IMG/VR virus record: IMGVR_UViG_3300010370_000185
Span: 1 to 27,765 of that record
Strand: one strand, 5' to 3'
DNA from: a virus
Length of the DNA stretch: 27,765 nt
Shown: one piece after another, positions 1 to 7,140 of the stretch
Numbering within the stretch: the first letter of the stretch is position 1
Layout of the letters: the number at the start of each line of letters is the position of its first letter
Translations under genes and position numbers: made by a program
Notes under the pieces: model-generated
The model's input: only the letters and a program-made list of their open reading frames with translations
Database searches by the model: none
What the model was told of the DNA's origin: nothing

Positions 1-759
1 AGCCGTTGCTGAGCCTAAGATGCTATCTACATAATCTTTAGGGGTAGCAGAGGATGAAACCATACCTGCTGAAGACAGACCTGTGATTACTGGTGTACCT
101 GATATTACAGGGCTTGTCAAAGTTTTATTGGTCAGAGTCTGGGTAGCATCAACAATGACTACCGTACCTGTGGTATTAGGTAGGGTGATTGTGTTGTCCT
201 GTGTTGGGTCAACTACAGTCAGGGTAGTCTCGTAGGCATCAGCAGTTGAGCCCTCAAAGACAATGCTGGTTTCAACACCAGATGTTCCAGTAATTGTAGG
301 GTTAGAAATTGTTGGGCTGGTAAGAGTCTTGTTGGTTAGCGTTTGTGTCTTAAGAGTGCCAACGACAACACCTTCTCCAGAGCCAATGCCGTGCATTGTG
401 TGACCAGAGCCACTGCCATCATTGTAATAGGCATCAGCCTCTGCGTGTAGGTTAGCGTCACGATAATCTCTGCCGATAGCCATATGGCGAACAACTGCAC
501 CAGCCGAGTGGTCTTGGCCAGTCGCACCATCAATGCCACGAGTAATCGTAAAGGTGTTAGTAGATACCGCCGTAGCATCGACAATTTCCTCGATGGCCGT
601 ATCTGGGTCAATGACCAGTGTAAAAGTTCTGCCCGACGGAATGGTTACGCCACCAAGCAGGGCGGAGCCAGACACCACTGTAATGGCTGTTGCTCCCGAA
701 GTAATAGCTCCAGTCAGTGTTGTCTGCTGAGAGCGGGACGAGTATTGGCGTGTTGTCAT
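1..759 (-). CDS. Tail fibre or appendage protein, C-terminus cut by window edge
   Basis: An open frame of 253 codons begins with ATG at 759 and runs off the left edge without a stop, so the C-terminus is missing. The protein is rich in Thr, Ser, Gly and Val and carries two copies of the motif TQTLTNKTLTSP (residues about 138-149 and 206-217). Similar LTNKTLT repeats are common in phage tail fibres and appendage proteins. Residues 50-100 include a DPDTAIEE segment and a TRGIDGATGQDHSAG segment of the kind seen in beta-rich phage surface proteins. It is the last visible gene of the late operon, 8 bases after the adaptor candidate, a position that suits a receptor-binding or baseplate-linked protein. 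The receptor cannot be predicted from the visible part. Confidence 0.75.
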   Translation of the reverse strand, partial: MTTRQYSSRSQQTTLTGAITSGATAITVVSGSALLGGVTIPSGRTFTLVIDPDTAIEEIVDATAVSTNTFTITRGIDGATGQDHSAGAVVRHMAIGRDYRDANLHAEADAYYNDGSGSGHTMHGIGSGEGVVVGTLKTQTLTNKTLTSPTISNPTITGTSGVETSIVFEGSTADAYETTLTVVDPTQDNTITLPNTTGTVVIVDATQTLTNKTLTSPVISGTPVITGLSSAGMVSSSATPKDYVDSILGSATA

Positions 760-767
760 CTATGTTC

Positions 768-1688
768 CTATCGGGTATAGTGAACTCGGGTTGGATACTG
801 AGCTTGTTGCGCCTTGACTTCTTCGTTGAGGCGCTGTTGATAAAGAGCGTATAGCTGGCGAGCAGCAGAGTTAGCAGAGCCGAATGAGCGCTTAGCATCA
901 ATCTCGTCAGCCTGTGGGCTAATCTGAGAGGCACGTGCTGGGTCTAGGTAGGCAAGGAGTCGATATGCTGCACCGAGTACAACCACATCTTTTGCCGATG
1001 ATGGTAGCCCAGTTACTGTCTCAAAGACATCGCTACCTGCAGATAGGGTTGATGGGCGTGTGGTGTACATTACCTTTACGGTACGGCCAGGTGTAATGAA
1101 GTCCCCGATAGTAACAGTCTGGCTTCCGCTTCCCCATGTAGCCACATCTGCAAATGGGTCAAAGTCCCAGCGACGGATGCGAATCCATTCTTTGGATGGA
1201 CCAATGTCCTGCCACATCATGGTGAGGATATTCTCAATGTCTAGATTTTCAAATTCATAAGTTGTAATAGCAGCATTGTATGTGAAGGTTGTCTGCTTGA
1301 TAGATAGCAATGAACCGCCTACCGCACGGATAGTGTCATTGATAGCATTCTTGACTACATAACGTGGGAAGATTGGAGAGACTGTAACCTTGGTATCTAC
1401 GGCAGCAGTGGCTGCGGTTGTTCCTAGGTAGCCACGTCCATAAGGGGCAATCGTTGCTGTGTTGGCAATACGGTCAAAGGAGTCAACCCACATTAGTTCG
1501 TCGCCAACCTCAACAATGCCCTTGCCAACATTGTCGGTAGAGCCAAGGCTTAGGATTGTGGGAGAGGAGCTCGGTGATGTGAGGGTAGTTACAGCAGCAG
1601 TGAGGTATGTGCTTCTGTCTTGCTGATAGGTGTAGCCAGAGAGGTTTACTAGAACCTCATCTACCATCTGATTGAAATTTGTTGTCAC
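768..1688 (-). CDS. Putative head-tail adaptor / neck protein
   Basis: A 306-residue protein with a GTG start at 1688, in a GTGA overlap with the preceding gene. The central part alternates hydrophobic and charged residues with a WIRIRRWDF motif and a GRTVKVMY strand near residues 205-215. A C-terminal helical region contains LPSSAKDVVVLGAAYRLLAYL and ends YQQRLNEEVKAQ. From memory this arrangement (beta strand ending in a VxVxY motif, then SSAKDVVxxGAAxRL and a YQQRLxEE helix) matches a family of phage neck or adaptor proteins lying after the capsid gene. Its position after the capsid cluster and before the tail fibre agrees. The exact role (adaptor, stopper or tail tubular protein) is inference. 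Confidence 0.6.
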   Translation of the reverse strand: MTTNFNQMVDEVLVNLSGYTYQQDRSTYLTAAVTTLTSPSSSPTILSLGSTDNVGKGIVEVGDELMWVDSFDRIANTATIAPYGRGYLGTTAATAAVDTKVTVSPIFPRYVVKNAINDTIRAVGGSLLSIKQTTFTYNAAITTYEFENLDIENILTMMWQDIGPSKEWIRIRRWDFDPFADVATWGSGSQTVTIGDFITPGRTVKVMYTTRPSTLSAGSDVFETVTGLPSSAKDVVVLGAAYRLLAYLDPARASQISPQADEIDAKRSFGSANSAARQLYALYQQRLNEEVKAQQAQYPTRVHYTR

Positions 1689-1960
1689 AGGTTAATGCTC
1701 CTTAGTGCATCAGTTGGTGATAGTCCAGTTGTCCCCGCTAGTTCATTGCAAATACCGCCAAGAGCTTTGTAGTCTTTAGGCTGACGATTAGCATCAGCTT
1801 TCTTGTTCAAGGCACCAACCAATGATAGCCCAGTAGTGGCAGCATATACATTGGCAGCCTCATTCGGTGCCTTGTAATTGATAAGTGCTGGATATGTCCC
1901 ACCATTAGCCAAGCGATTGAGTTCGCTGGTAAATGAACTACCTGCTGTGCCTGTTGCCAT
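1685..1960 (-). CDS. Small virion-region protein of unknown function
   Basis: A 91-residue protein starting with ATG at 1960. It overlaps the preceding gene by one base (TAATG) and the following adaptor gene by four (GTGA), so it is locked into the late operon. The sequence has two similar halves: ATTGLSLVGALNKKAD and AGTTGLSPTDALRSIN both contain TTGLSxxxAL. This may be a small helical duplication. The N-terminus (residues 1-30) is Gly/Ser/Thr rich. No enzymatic motif is visible. A minor structural or assembly role is inferred only from position. Confidence 0.7.
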   Translation of the reverse strand: MATGTAGSSFTSELNRLANGGTYPALINYKAPNEAANVYAATTGLSLVGALNKKADANRQPKDYKALGGICNELAGTTGLSPTDALRSINL

Positions 1961-2355
1961 TATCGATACCTTGCCGTTTTCTTTGCGATAGATTTTGGTT
2001 GCTTAGAAAATTGTTTGCCTTTGCGCAAATCTTCGCGCTTCTTGGCAGATGTCTTAGCGTACTCAGAAGCAGAAAGTTTTTCTCTAGCTGCCTTTGGTAG
2101 GTAACGCTCTCCGGTAGCCTTGCTACCTTGAGTGCTTGGCTTACCTGACTTAGTGCCCCACTTCTCTTTTGTCCACTTAGACAAAGACTTCTGTTTGCTA
2201 GTCTTAGCGCCGGTGTATCCACCGCCAGCCTTCTTGTATTCTTGTGCTACAATCTGAGCTTTGCGAGCAGACCATTGTCCAGCTTTGCCACCTTTGGTGC
2301 CAGCCATTACACGGTTCTTAATACGCTCTCTGAGCTCAGGCTTAGTGTATGCCAT
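1960..2355 (-). CDS. Lysine-rich DUF5872-like protein
   Basis: A 131-residue basic protein starting MAYTKPELRERIKNRVMAG. The ATG at 2355 overlaps the stop of the preceding gene (TAATG), so I prefer it to an upstream GTG at 2361. The central and C-terminal part (KWTKEKWGTKSGKPS, then GERYLPKAAREKLSASEYA, then KKREDxRKGKQFSKQPK) matches from memory the domain of unknown function DUF5872, found in phages and large viruses. The protein is full of Lys, Arg, Gly and Ser and lacks an obvious hydrophobic core, so nucleic-acid binding or packaging inside the capsid is plausible but unproven. It belongs to a run of small basic genes after the capsid gene. Confidence 0.75.
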   Translation of the reverse strand: MAYTKPELRERIKNRVMAGTKGGKAGQWSARKAQIVAQEYKKAGGGYTGAKTSKQKSLSKWTKEKWGTKSGKPSTQGSKATGERYLPKAAREKLSASEYAKTSAKKREDLRKGKQFSKQPKSIAKKTARYR

Positions 2356-2645
2356 TACCACTTCACCTTGTCAGCCCAGTATGCTGCAGACAATTTGCCT
2401 TTAGCAATGTTCTTGCTATGACGTGCTTTGAATGATGCACGCTTCTTCTTCATTCTGTCAGACTCTCCAGCCTTAGGTGCACCAGCAGTCTTTGCTCCCT
2501 GCTCACCAAAACGGATTGTCTTAATAGTGTCCCCTTGTTTAGCCACAACAATGTGTGACTTCTTCGGGTGATTAGGTGTGCGCTTAGGCTTGTTGAAGCC
2601 GGATACTCCAGCTCTAGCTAGCCTTGGGTCTTTCTTGCTTGCCAT
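2355..2645 (-). CDS. Small basic DUF6321-like protein
   Basis: A 96-residue protein taken from the ATG at 2645 (MASKKDPRLARAGVSGFNKP). An ATG three codons upstream, at 2654, is also possible and has AGGA four bases before it. The sequence KSHIVVAKQGDTIKTIRFGEQG followed by RASFKARHSKNIAKGKLSA and AAYWADKVKW matches from memory DUF6321, a short family in phages and cyanophages. The FKARHxKNIAKGKxSAAYWAxKVKW ending is the strongest family mark. The gene overlaps the 50-residue gene before it by 32 bases and the DUF5872-like gene after it by one base. A structural or DNA-associated role is inferred from charge and position. Confidence 0.75.
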   Translation of the reverse strand: MASKKDPRLARAGVSGFNKPKRTPNHPKKSHIVVAKQGDTIKTIRFGEQGAKTAGAPKAGESDRMKKKRASFKARHSKNIAKGKLSAAYWADKVKW

Positions 2646-2766
2646 ACTCACCATACTTTCCTAGTACTGTTCTTACTGTGCCATTCTTGTTAAGCCGCAC
2701 CACATAGCCATCTTTGATTTGTACAGAGTTGAAACCACGATGCGGCTTATACTTTCCTGATGACAT
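2614..2766 (-). CDS. Very small protein, 50 residues, unknown
   Basis: This frame runs from ATG at 2766 to TAG at 2614. The start overlaps the stop of the DUF6496-like gene (TAATG), the junction used throughout this operon, and the frame fills the otherwise empty space up to the DUF6321-like start. The product begins MSSGKYKPHRGFNSVQIKDG and continues with YVVRLNKNGTVRTVLGKYGEYG, which reads like a small two-strand beta hairpin. It overlaps the next gene by 32 bases. I do not recognise a family. The coupling and gap-free tiling are the main evidence that it is real. Confidence 0.55.
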   Translation of the reverse strand: MSSGKYKPHRGFNSVQIKDGYVVRLNKNGTVRTVLGKYGEYGKQERPKAS

Positions 2767-2927
2767 TACTTCTTTTTCTTTTTAGCCATGCCTGCTTGAG
2801 ACAATGCAATGGCTACTGCTTGCTTCTTTGACTTAACCTTCTTGGAAGACTTACCAATGTTAAGCTCGCCTTTTTTGAACTCACGCATAACCTTGGAAAC
2901 TTTCTTTTGTTTCGCAGTCTTCTTCAC
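2766..2927 (-). CDS. Small lysine-rich DUF6496-like protein
   Basis: A 53-residue protein with a GTG start at 2927 in a GTGA overlap with the preceding gene; its TAA stop overlaps the next ATG. The core VSKVMREFKKGELNIGKSS followed by KKVKSKKQAVAIALSQAG matches from memory the DUF6496 family (VxKVMxEFKxGxL, then KVKSRKQAIAIALSEAG). That family occurs in phages and bacteria and has no established function. The tail is a run of five lysines. It is one of the shortest members of the post-capsid cluster of basic genes. Confidence 0.7.
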   Translation of the reverse strand: MKKTAKQKKVSKVMREFKKGELNIGKSSKKVKSKKQAVAIALSQAGMAKKKKK

Positions 2928-3100
2928 TTCTGCTTGCCCTTCTTGTCGTACTGACGTGCCTGTAGTACTGCACCCCAGAACTGTCCGGCATCAGACTGTG
3001 TTCTTCCGCGCTCATTCCACTGCGCATATTCCTTTGCCACATTCTGAATGTATCGAGCAATAGTTGAACGATTTTCAGCTACTCTTGTTTTTCCGGCCAT
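2924..3100 (-). CDS. Small protein of unknown function, 58 residues
   Basis: The frame runs from ATG at 3100 to TGA at 2924 and overlaps the DUF6496-like gene by four bases (GTGA). Two bases separate it from the gene before. The product starts MAGKTRVAENRSTIARYIQN, continues VAKEYAQWNERGRTQSDAGQ and ends in a basic tail (YDKKGKQK). It looks mostly helical, with a FWGAVLQAR segment near residues 41-49. I do not recognise the family. Its placement in a gap-free run of coupled genes supports translation. Confidence 0.6.
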   Translation of the reverse strand: MAGKTRVAENRSTIARYIQNVAKEYAQWNERGRTQSDAGQFWGAVLQARQYDKKGKQK

Positions 3101-3102
3101 GA

Positions 3103-3267
3103 TTACTTCTTCTTCATCTTCTTAGCAGCCATCTTCTTGACAGCCTTCTTCTTGGCTGACTTCATCATCATGGCTTTCTCTTCCATCTTCTCAGCCTTGG
3201 CATACATCTTAGCTGCCTTCTTACCCTTAGCTGTATATGGGAATTTCTTTTCGCCTACTTTTGGCAT
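3103..3267 (-). CDS. Small lysine/alanine-rich protein (MPKVGxKKFPYT type)
   Basis: A 54-residue protein from ATG at 3267, preceded by AGGAG nine bases upstream, to TAA at 3103. It opens MPKVGEKKFPYTAKGKKAA and continues as a Lys/Ala/Met helix (KMYAKAEKMEEKAMMM, then repeated KK and AAKK) ending KMKKK. Short proteins with the MPxVGxKKFPYT start are frequent near phage structural genes, from memory, but without known function. The composition resembles histone H1 tails or other DNA-condensing peptides, so packaging-associated DNA binding is a reasonable guess and no more than that. Confidence 0.65.
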   Translation of the reverse strand: MPKVGEKKFPYTAKGKKAAKMYAKAEKMEEKAMMMKSAKKKAVKKMAAKKMKKK

Positions 3268-3269
3268 TG

Positions 3270-3581
3270 TTATACTCCTAGTTCTTTCATTACCGCTGCT
3301 GATTTTTCATTGATTGTCTTAGCTGGTGGCATCTTGCCTGCATCATATGGTCTACCCATAATCTCGCTAGCCTTGACTGCCTCTTGAATCTTCGTCATAG
3401 AAGTTCCATTTGGCTGAATGCCTTGGGCTCTAGCCTCTTTATAGGCATTCAATTCTTTGTTGAACGCTTTGTTCGGCATACTTCTCCGACTATCAGCGTC
3501 TCCTGCATTCATCTGGATGGACAGTCCCTTGCACCCAAAGCATCCGTCCACAGGCTCTGGATGATGTTCCCAATGTTTCAT
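3270..3581 (-). CDS. Small CxxC protein of unknown function, late operon
   Basis: A 103-residue protein whose ATG at 3581 overlaps the stop of the preceding gene (ATGA). The N-terminus HHPEPVDGCFGCKGLSIQMN carries one CxxC pair with nearby histidines (H3, H6, H7), which could bind a metal. A GCFGCK-type start followed by a helical body is, from memory, recurrent in actinophage genomes. The C-terminal half (TSMTKIQEAVKASEIMGRP then a Lys-rich segment) looks helical. Function unknown; it is translated as part of the capsid-region operon. Confidence 0.65.
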   Translation of the reverse strand: MKHWEHHPEPVDGCFGCKGLSIQMNAGDADSRRSMPNKAFNKELNAYKEARAQGIQPNGTSMTKIQEAVKASEIMGRPYDAGKMPPAKTINEKSAAVMKELGV

Positions 3582-3850
3582 GCTAGTGTAAAGTTCGCCT
3601 CTGTTACTCCGACGTCACCGGCAATCAAAGAAGCCTTAGTGGCGTCATCTACTATATGTGTATATCCACCGCTGTAGACTACAGGGTAGTAATCTAAATC
3701 ACTATCAACAGCATAGCGAATCTGTGCCCAGTCGCCATCTGTGTCTCGTACTATTGTAACACCTCTGTCAAGTTTATAGAACTGAAAAAGGCGCTCTTCC
3801 CCAGCAGGCCCCTCCTTGACGGTAGGTGTGGTAAAAATCCAGTTTGCCAT
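3578..3850 (-). CDS. Small structural-region protein (possible capsid accessory)
   Basis: A 90-residue protein immediately downstream of the major capsid gene. It starts MANWIFTTPTVKEGPAGEER and is rich in beta-type residues (LFQFYKLDRGVTIVRDTDGD). A GGYTHIVDDATKASLIAGDV segment follows. The start has TCCTCC on the plus strand (GGAGGA on the coding strand) about eight bases upstream, a strong ribosome site. Its size, its beta-rich character and its position right after the capsid gene would fit a decoration or head-completion protein, but no family was recognised. Confidence 0.65.
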   Translation of the reverse strand: MANWIFTTPTVKEGPAGEERLFQFYKLDRGVTIVRDTDGDWAQIRYAVDSDLDYYPVVYSGGYTHIVDDATKASLIAGDVGVTEANFTLA

Positions 3851-3878
3851 TTGTCCTCCTTAGTGGACTCACCCCGAA

Positions 3879-3902
3879 GGGATAGGTTTCAAGGCCTATC
3901 CC
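3879..3902 (-). terminator. Stem-loop after the capsid gene
   Basis: A perfect 8-base stem (GGGATAGG with CCTATCCC) around an 8-base loop lies between the capsid stop at 3917 and the next start at 3850. No uridine run follows it in the direction of transcription. It may therefore act as a weak terminator, RNA-stabilising 3' end or processing site that sets capsid message above the downstream genes, rather than as a full stop. Confidence 0.4.
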
Positions 3903-3916
3903 TCAGAGTCAATCAA

Positions 3917-5119
3917 CTAGAGAGCAGCGATTGAAGAACCAGTTTCGATGCGATACAACGCTTCTTCACGGTAGCGAGCGAAGCCGAGTACGCCGTACCA
4001 GCCCATTGGGCGGAAGCGCATCAACTTGTCGGTTACGTTACCGATAACGATGTGTGGCTCTTCTGCGACTGCTTCGGCTAGTGCCTGTTGTCCACAGAGG
4101 AGAGTATCGAATACACGGGTTACTGGAGTTACAGTGACTACAGTTGTAGCAGTAACAGCAGCGGTGAACGCTGTGTCTACAGTAAAGGTTGTTGTTGAAC
4201 CAGATGTGCTGATTGCAGTAATCTTGGAACCTGAAGCGATTCCTGTACCTGCAACCTTGTCGCCAACCTCTGCACGGGTTGCGATAACAGCAGAAGAAGC
4301 AACACCGAAGGTGAAGCCTGCTGATGTACCAGCAACGGTTACAGCGGTTGTAGCGAGAGCAGTCTGGTCAGCGCCATCCTTAGCAGATGGGATACGTGAG
4401 GACTCAACGAAGAATGCGCCTTCGTAGTCTCCGATTTCGCCAGCCCAAATCTTGTCTGCAGCCGGAGCTGTTTGCGCATGGACGAAGTTCCAGCCCATGT
4501 TTCCGGTTTCTGCACGAAGGTCGTGTGAAACTTCTGGGTGAATACCGCACCAGTAGTAAGAGCCACGGCGAGCCTTGGCCTTGTTTGCACGGAGCTTAGC
4601 AACAGCCTTACGGATATCTGCTGAGTCGATTGTGTCAGAAGCGGTGATGGTTGCTGTAGAAGTACGAGCACCACCGTAGATTACGTTTGTTCCGCCAATG
4701 AGAGTTGTGGATACTACGTCATCGATAGAGTCAGCAAGGTTGTACGCAATGATGTTTGCGATAGCTGGGTCTACGTCTGCAAGTGAGAACAACTCAAGAG
4801 CGCGGGTTACAAGAACTGCGTTACCGTACTCGTTAAGAGTAATGGTAACAGAAGTCGGTGTTGTGAGCGCTACTGCATCTGGGTCAACTGTCTCAGATAG
4901 AGTAGAGGTCTTTGGGTCCAAGTCAACGTAGCGTTGTAGAACTACGGTTGAGCCTGGGATTGCTTGGCGAGCTGGGCGCTTATCTGCAACCGAACGAAGT
5001 AGGGGTTCGGAACGAAGAGCAAACTCGAGAAGACGGTCATACGCCTTCTGTACGAGACCAGCGCCACCAACGGAACCACCGAGCGATGTGCTCGCGGTTG
5101 ATGTATATTGGTTTGACAT
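3917..5119 (-). CDS. Major capsid protein, N4-gp56-like, with inserted domain
   Basis: A 400-residue protein, start ATG 5119 with AGGAG upstream. Residues 20-245 and 335-400 fit the N4 gp56-type HK97-fold capsid family: a helical N-terminus (AYDRLLEFALRSEPLLRS), PGSTVVLQRY and VTITLNEYGNAVLVTRALEL near 90-110, and a YYWCGIHPEVSHDLR segment. IVIGNVTDKLMRFRPMGWYG and FARYREEALYRIETG come near the end. Residues about 248-334 look like a separate insert, almost all Ala, Thr, Val, Ser and Gly with VGDKVAGTGIASGSKITAIS. This suggests a small beta-sandwich exposed on the capsid surface. It follows the scaffold gene directly, the classic order for capsid assembly. Confidence 0.88.
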   Translation of the reverse strand: MSNQYTSTASTSLGGSVGGAGLVQKAYDRLLEFALRSEPLLRSVADKRPARQAIPGSTVVLQRYVDLDPKTSTLSETVDPDAVALTTPTSVTITLNEYGNAVLVTRALELFSLADVDPAIANIIAYNLADSIDDVVSTTLIGGTNVIYGGARTSTATITASDTIDSADIRKAVAKLRANKAKARRGSYYWCGIHPEVSHDLRAETGNMGWNFVHAQTAPAADKIWAGEIGDYEGAFFVESSRIPSAKDGADQTALATTAVTVAGTSAGFTFGVASSAVIATRAEVGDKVAGTGIASGSKITAISTSGSTTTFTVDTAFTAAVTATTVVTVTPVTRVFDTLLCGQQALAEAVAEEPHIVIGNVTDKLMRFRPMGWYGVLGFARYREEALYRIETGSSIAAL

Positions 5120-5151
5120 TAGTTTTAGTCTCCTAGACTATGAACGGATTA

Positions 5152-5622
5152 TTATTGTGAGCGGAGGATTGATAGGATTTCATCCGGTGACTGTGCTTGC
5201 GCTAGTCTCTGGTCTAAATCCATTCCTTGCTCTGGGGTATAGGCATTTCCAGTTAGAACATCTTGCTGGCGTAGTGCCGCAAGCTCTGCTTGGTTTACTG
5301 CAGACTCTTCCTTCTTTAATCCAAACAAGTCTCCGTTATCATCGAGCCAGCGTGATACTGACTCCTCGTTAACTTCGTCCAAGTCCTTCATAATTAGGCG
5401 AGCTGCTTTCTCGCTTACACCCTTCTTGGTTAGGGTTTCTTTGACAACTTGCTCACGCTGCGCCTTGGTAAATGTCTCAAGTTGCTCTGTGAGTTCCTTA
5501 ATACGCTTTTCATCAGCTCTCTTTGCTTTGCGAAGCTTCTTAAGTAAATCGCTTCCATCACCAGGGAACTGGTCCTGTGTATCTAGGTCGTCGTCTTCAT
5601 CATCCCAGTAGTTGTTGCTCAT
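5152..5622 (-). CDS. Capsid scaffolding protein
   Basis: A 156-residue protein starting MSNNYWDDEDDDLDTQDQFP, with a strongly acidic N-terminus. A charged coiled-coil-like stretch follows (LLKKLRKAKRADEKRIKELT, then EQLETFTKAQREQVVKETL). A helical tail ends in SPDEILSILRSQ. The acidic head, central coiled coil, lack of cysteines and position 32 bases before the major capsid gene are typical of phage scaffolds. A scaffold guides procapsid assembly and is lost or cut before DNA packaging. No protease domain is seen here. Sequence identity in scaffolds is low, so the call rests on composition and synteny. Confidence 0.75.
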   Translation of the reverse strand: MSNNYWDDEDDDLDTQDQFPGDGSDLLKKLRKAKRADEKRIKELTEQLETFTKAQREQVVKETLTKKGVSEKAARLIMKDLDEVNEESVSRWLDDNGDLFGLKKEESAVNQAELAALRQQDVLTGNAYTPEQGMDLDQRLAQAQSPDEILSILRSQ

Positions 5623-5641
5623 AGCAACGTTCCACCCTTCT

Positions 5642-5671
5642 ATTGTAGTTAGTCGCAGGCCTCACTGCCAT
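5642..5671 (-). promoter_or_regulatory. Possible internal promoter before scaffold-capsid genes
   Basis: On the coding strand ATGGCA (5671 to 5666, four of six matches to TTGACA) is followed after 18 bases by TACAAT (5647 to 5642). The start of transcription would fall about 13-15 bases before the scaffold ATG, next to its AAGGGTGG ribosome site. This would boost capsid and scaffold messages. The short leader and imperfect -35 make it tentative. Confidence 0.25.
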
Positions 5672-5724
5672 TCGGGGTAATGGAGTGGCTCCTACTATCG
5701 GTCTGTTACACTGGCGGGGCCGAT
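5663..5724. repeat. Two stem-loops in the gap before the scaffold gene
   Basis: The 118-base gap 5623-5740 is the largest in the late operon. It holds one stem-loop at 5663-5687 (CACTGCCATT with AATGGAGTG, one bulged base, loop CGGGGT) and a weaker one at 5697-5724 (ATCGGTC with GGCCGAT, one GU pair). They may end or process the upstream message while the scaffold-capsid part continues. No uridine tract follows either. Confidence 0.4.
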
Positions 5725-5740
5725 GGGTCCGCTCAGGATT

Positions 5741-7138
5741 CTAGAATTGCGCTCTGTTATCTTCGGTTAAGGAAGTTCTTCCTACACCTGATTGTCCGCT
5801 AAATGCGGCACGCTCACGCTCAACGAGTCGTTGACGTCTACGCTGTGCTGAGGCTAGCTGGTTGAAGACTTCTTGTTCCGCTTCTGGTAAACCATAGCGG
5901 CCCAACTCTTCCCCATAGATATCGCTTAGCTTCTCTGCTGTTGGTAGAATCTCTGCAATAGTAGCGTATCCACGCTCTGCCTCTTGCTGAGTTACACCTT
6001 GTGCTGCAAGTTGTTCTGCTACATCTCTTCCAATATTCAAACCCTGTCGTCCTGCTGCTGCGCCAATTCCTGCTGTCGCAATTGAGCGCTGGATTTGTGG
6101 AAGCTGCGTCTTTGGGTCAAGTATCGCTGCGAGCATATCAGAATCATTAAGCCCGTAGAATCTCTTGAGCGTACTAGTGATTGCAGGGTCAGCCATCTGT
6201 AGTCGATTAACCGCCAAGGATACGCGCTCGGTTAATTCTTCTGGCCTAATATCATTTTCTATAAATTGAGATACGTACGCATCGTTGTCAAACTGCGTTA
6301 GGCCATAAGCGCGAAGAGTGTTTCGATAAGCATCTTCATTGCGGATATAATCAGCTTCACTAAGAGCAGCTAAACCCTTCTCTAAGCGTTTCGTATTTGC
6401 TTTAAAGCGCTGTTGATATTCTGGACTATTGCGCAGCTCAATAATAAATTGGCTAGGTGGAACATCTTTCTCAATCAATCCTTGGACCGTCTTGACCAAT
6501 GAACCTAAACCATACTTATTAAACTCTACGAGTAGGGCATCATATGCTGACTGACGCTCGGCCTTGGCCGCTGCGGATACATTTGATATACCGCTGACAA
6601 AGTTCATTCCAAGATAAGCCCCAGTAAATGGAACACCATTATACTTTAGTGGGTCTCCAGTTGTACCTGAGCCAGTATACCCAGTAGGTGCTACTGACGC
6701 GGTAGATGCGGAAGATGCGGTAGCTGCTCCACTTTCTGCTGGTGTTGGAATTGAAACAAAACCACCACTGCTGGTTGGCTTAACGTAAGCAGATGGGAAC
6801 ATCTGGCCGCCCTGGGCTGAACTCTTTAAAATTATCTGACCTGTTTTAGGTTCAATAATATATCCAGTTACATTCTTAAAAGGATTGTAAGCATTCGGGT
6901 CCTGCCAGGATGGAGCTAATTGCTTCTTGATATCATCAGGTAGTCCAGCAAAGCTTCCAGTCTCAATCCAAGGAATAGCTACTGAGCCTTTTCCTCCAGC
7001 TACCGAGCCATAGCTTTTACCAGTCTTAGGGTCAATGCCCTCACCCATGGTTATAGCATACTTTGCATTACCACCAGCTTCAGTGAATCTTTTATTATCT
7101 GCTGGGTTATTAAGGTCCGCGCTAAATGTCTCTGGCAT
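5741..7138 (-). CDS. Probable internal virion / DNA-ejection protein
   Basis: A 465-residue protein. The N-terminal 150 residues are Gly, Ser and Thr rich. Then comes NGVPFTGAYLGMNF (about residues 168-181), a motif also present in the next protein upstream. Residues 195-400 are helical, with YGLGSLVKTVQGLIEKDVPP, the segment NSPEYQQRF, and LSEADYIRNEDAYRNTLRAY. The C-terminus is Arg/Glu rich (QRRRQRLVERERAAF). From memory the NSPEYQQRF and ADYIxxExxYRxxLRxYGL pattern recurs in large phage virion proteins thought to be ejected with DNA. Its position between portal and scaffold fits an internal head or ejection role. No catalytic motif is visible. Confidence 0.6.
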   Translation of the reverse strand: MPETFSADLNNPADNKRFTEAGGNAKYAITMGEGIDPKTGKSYGSVAGGKGSVAIPWIETGSFAGLPDDIKKQLAPSWQDPNAYNPFKNVTGYIIEPKTGQIILKSSAQGGQMFPSAYVKPTSSGGFVSIPTPAESGAATASSASTASVAPTGYTGSGTTGDPLKYNGVPFTGAYLGMNFVSGISNVSAAAKAERQSAYDALLVEFNKYGLGSLVKTVQGLIEKDVPPSQFIIELRNSPEYQQRFKANTKRLEKGLAALSEADYIRNEDAYRNTLRAYGLTQFDNDAYVSQFIENDIRPEELTERVSLAVNRLQMADPAITSTLKRFYGLNDSDMLAAILDPKTQLPQIQRSIATAGIGAAAGRQGLNIGRDVAEQLAAQGVTQQEAERGYATIAEILPTAEKLSDIYGEELGRYGLPEAEQEVFNQLASAQRRRQRLVERERAAFSGQSGVGRTSLTEDNRAQF

Positions 7139-7140
7139 TA

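Noticed and set aside
608-934. A 108-codon minus-strand frame
   Set aside because: It runs across the junction of the tail-fibre and adaptor genes in a different frame; both of those have better evidence.
4026-4427. A 133-codon plus-strand frame
   Set aside because: It lies antisense to the Thr/Val-rich insert of the capsid gene, whose own coding is clear.
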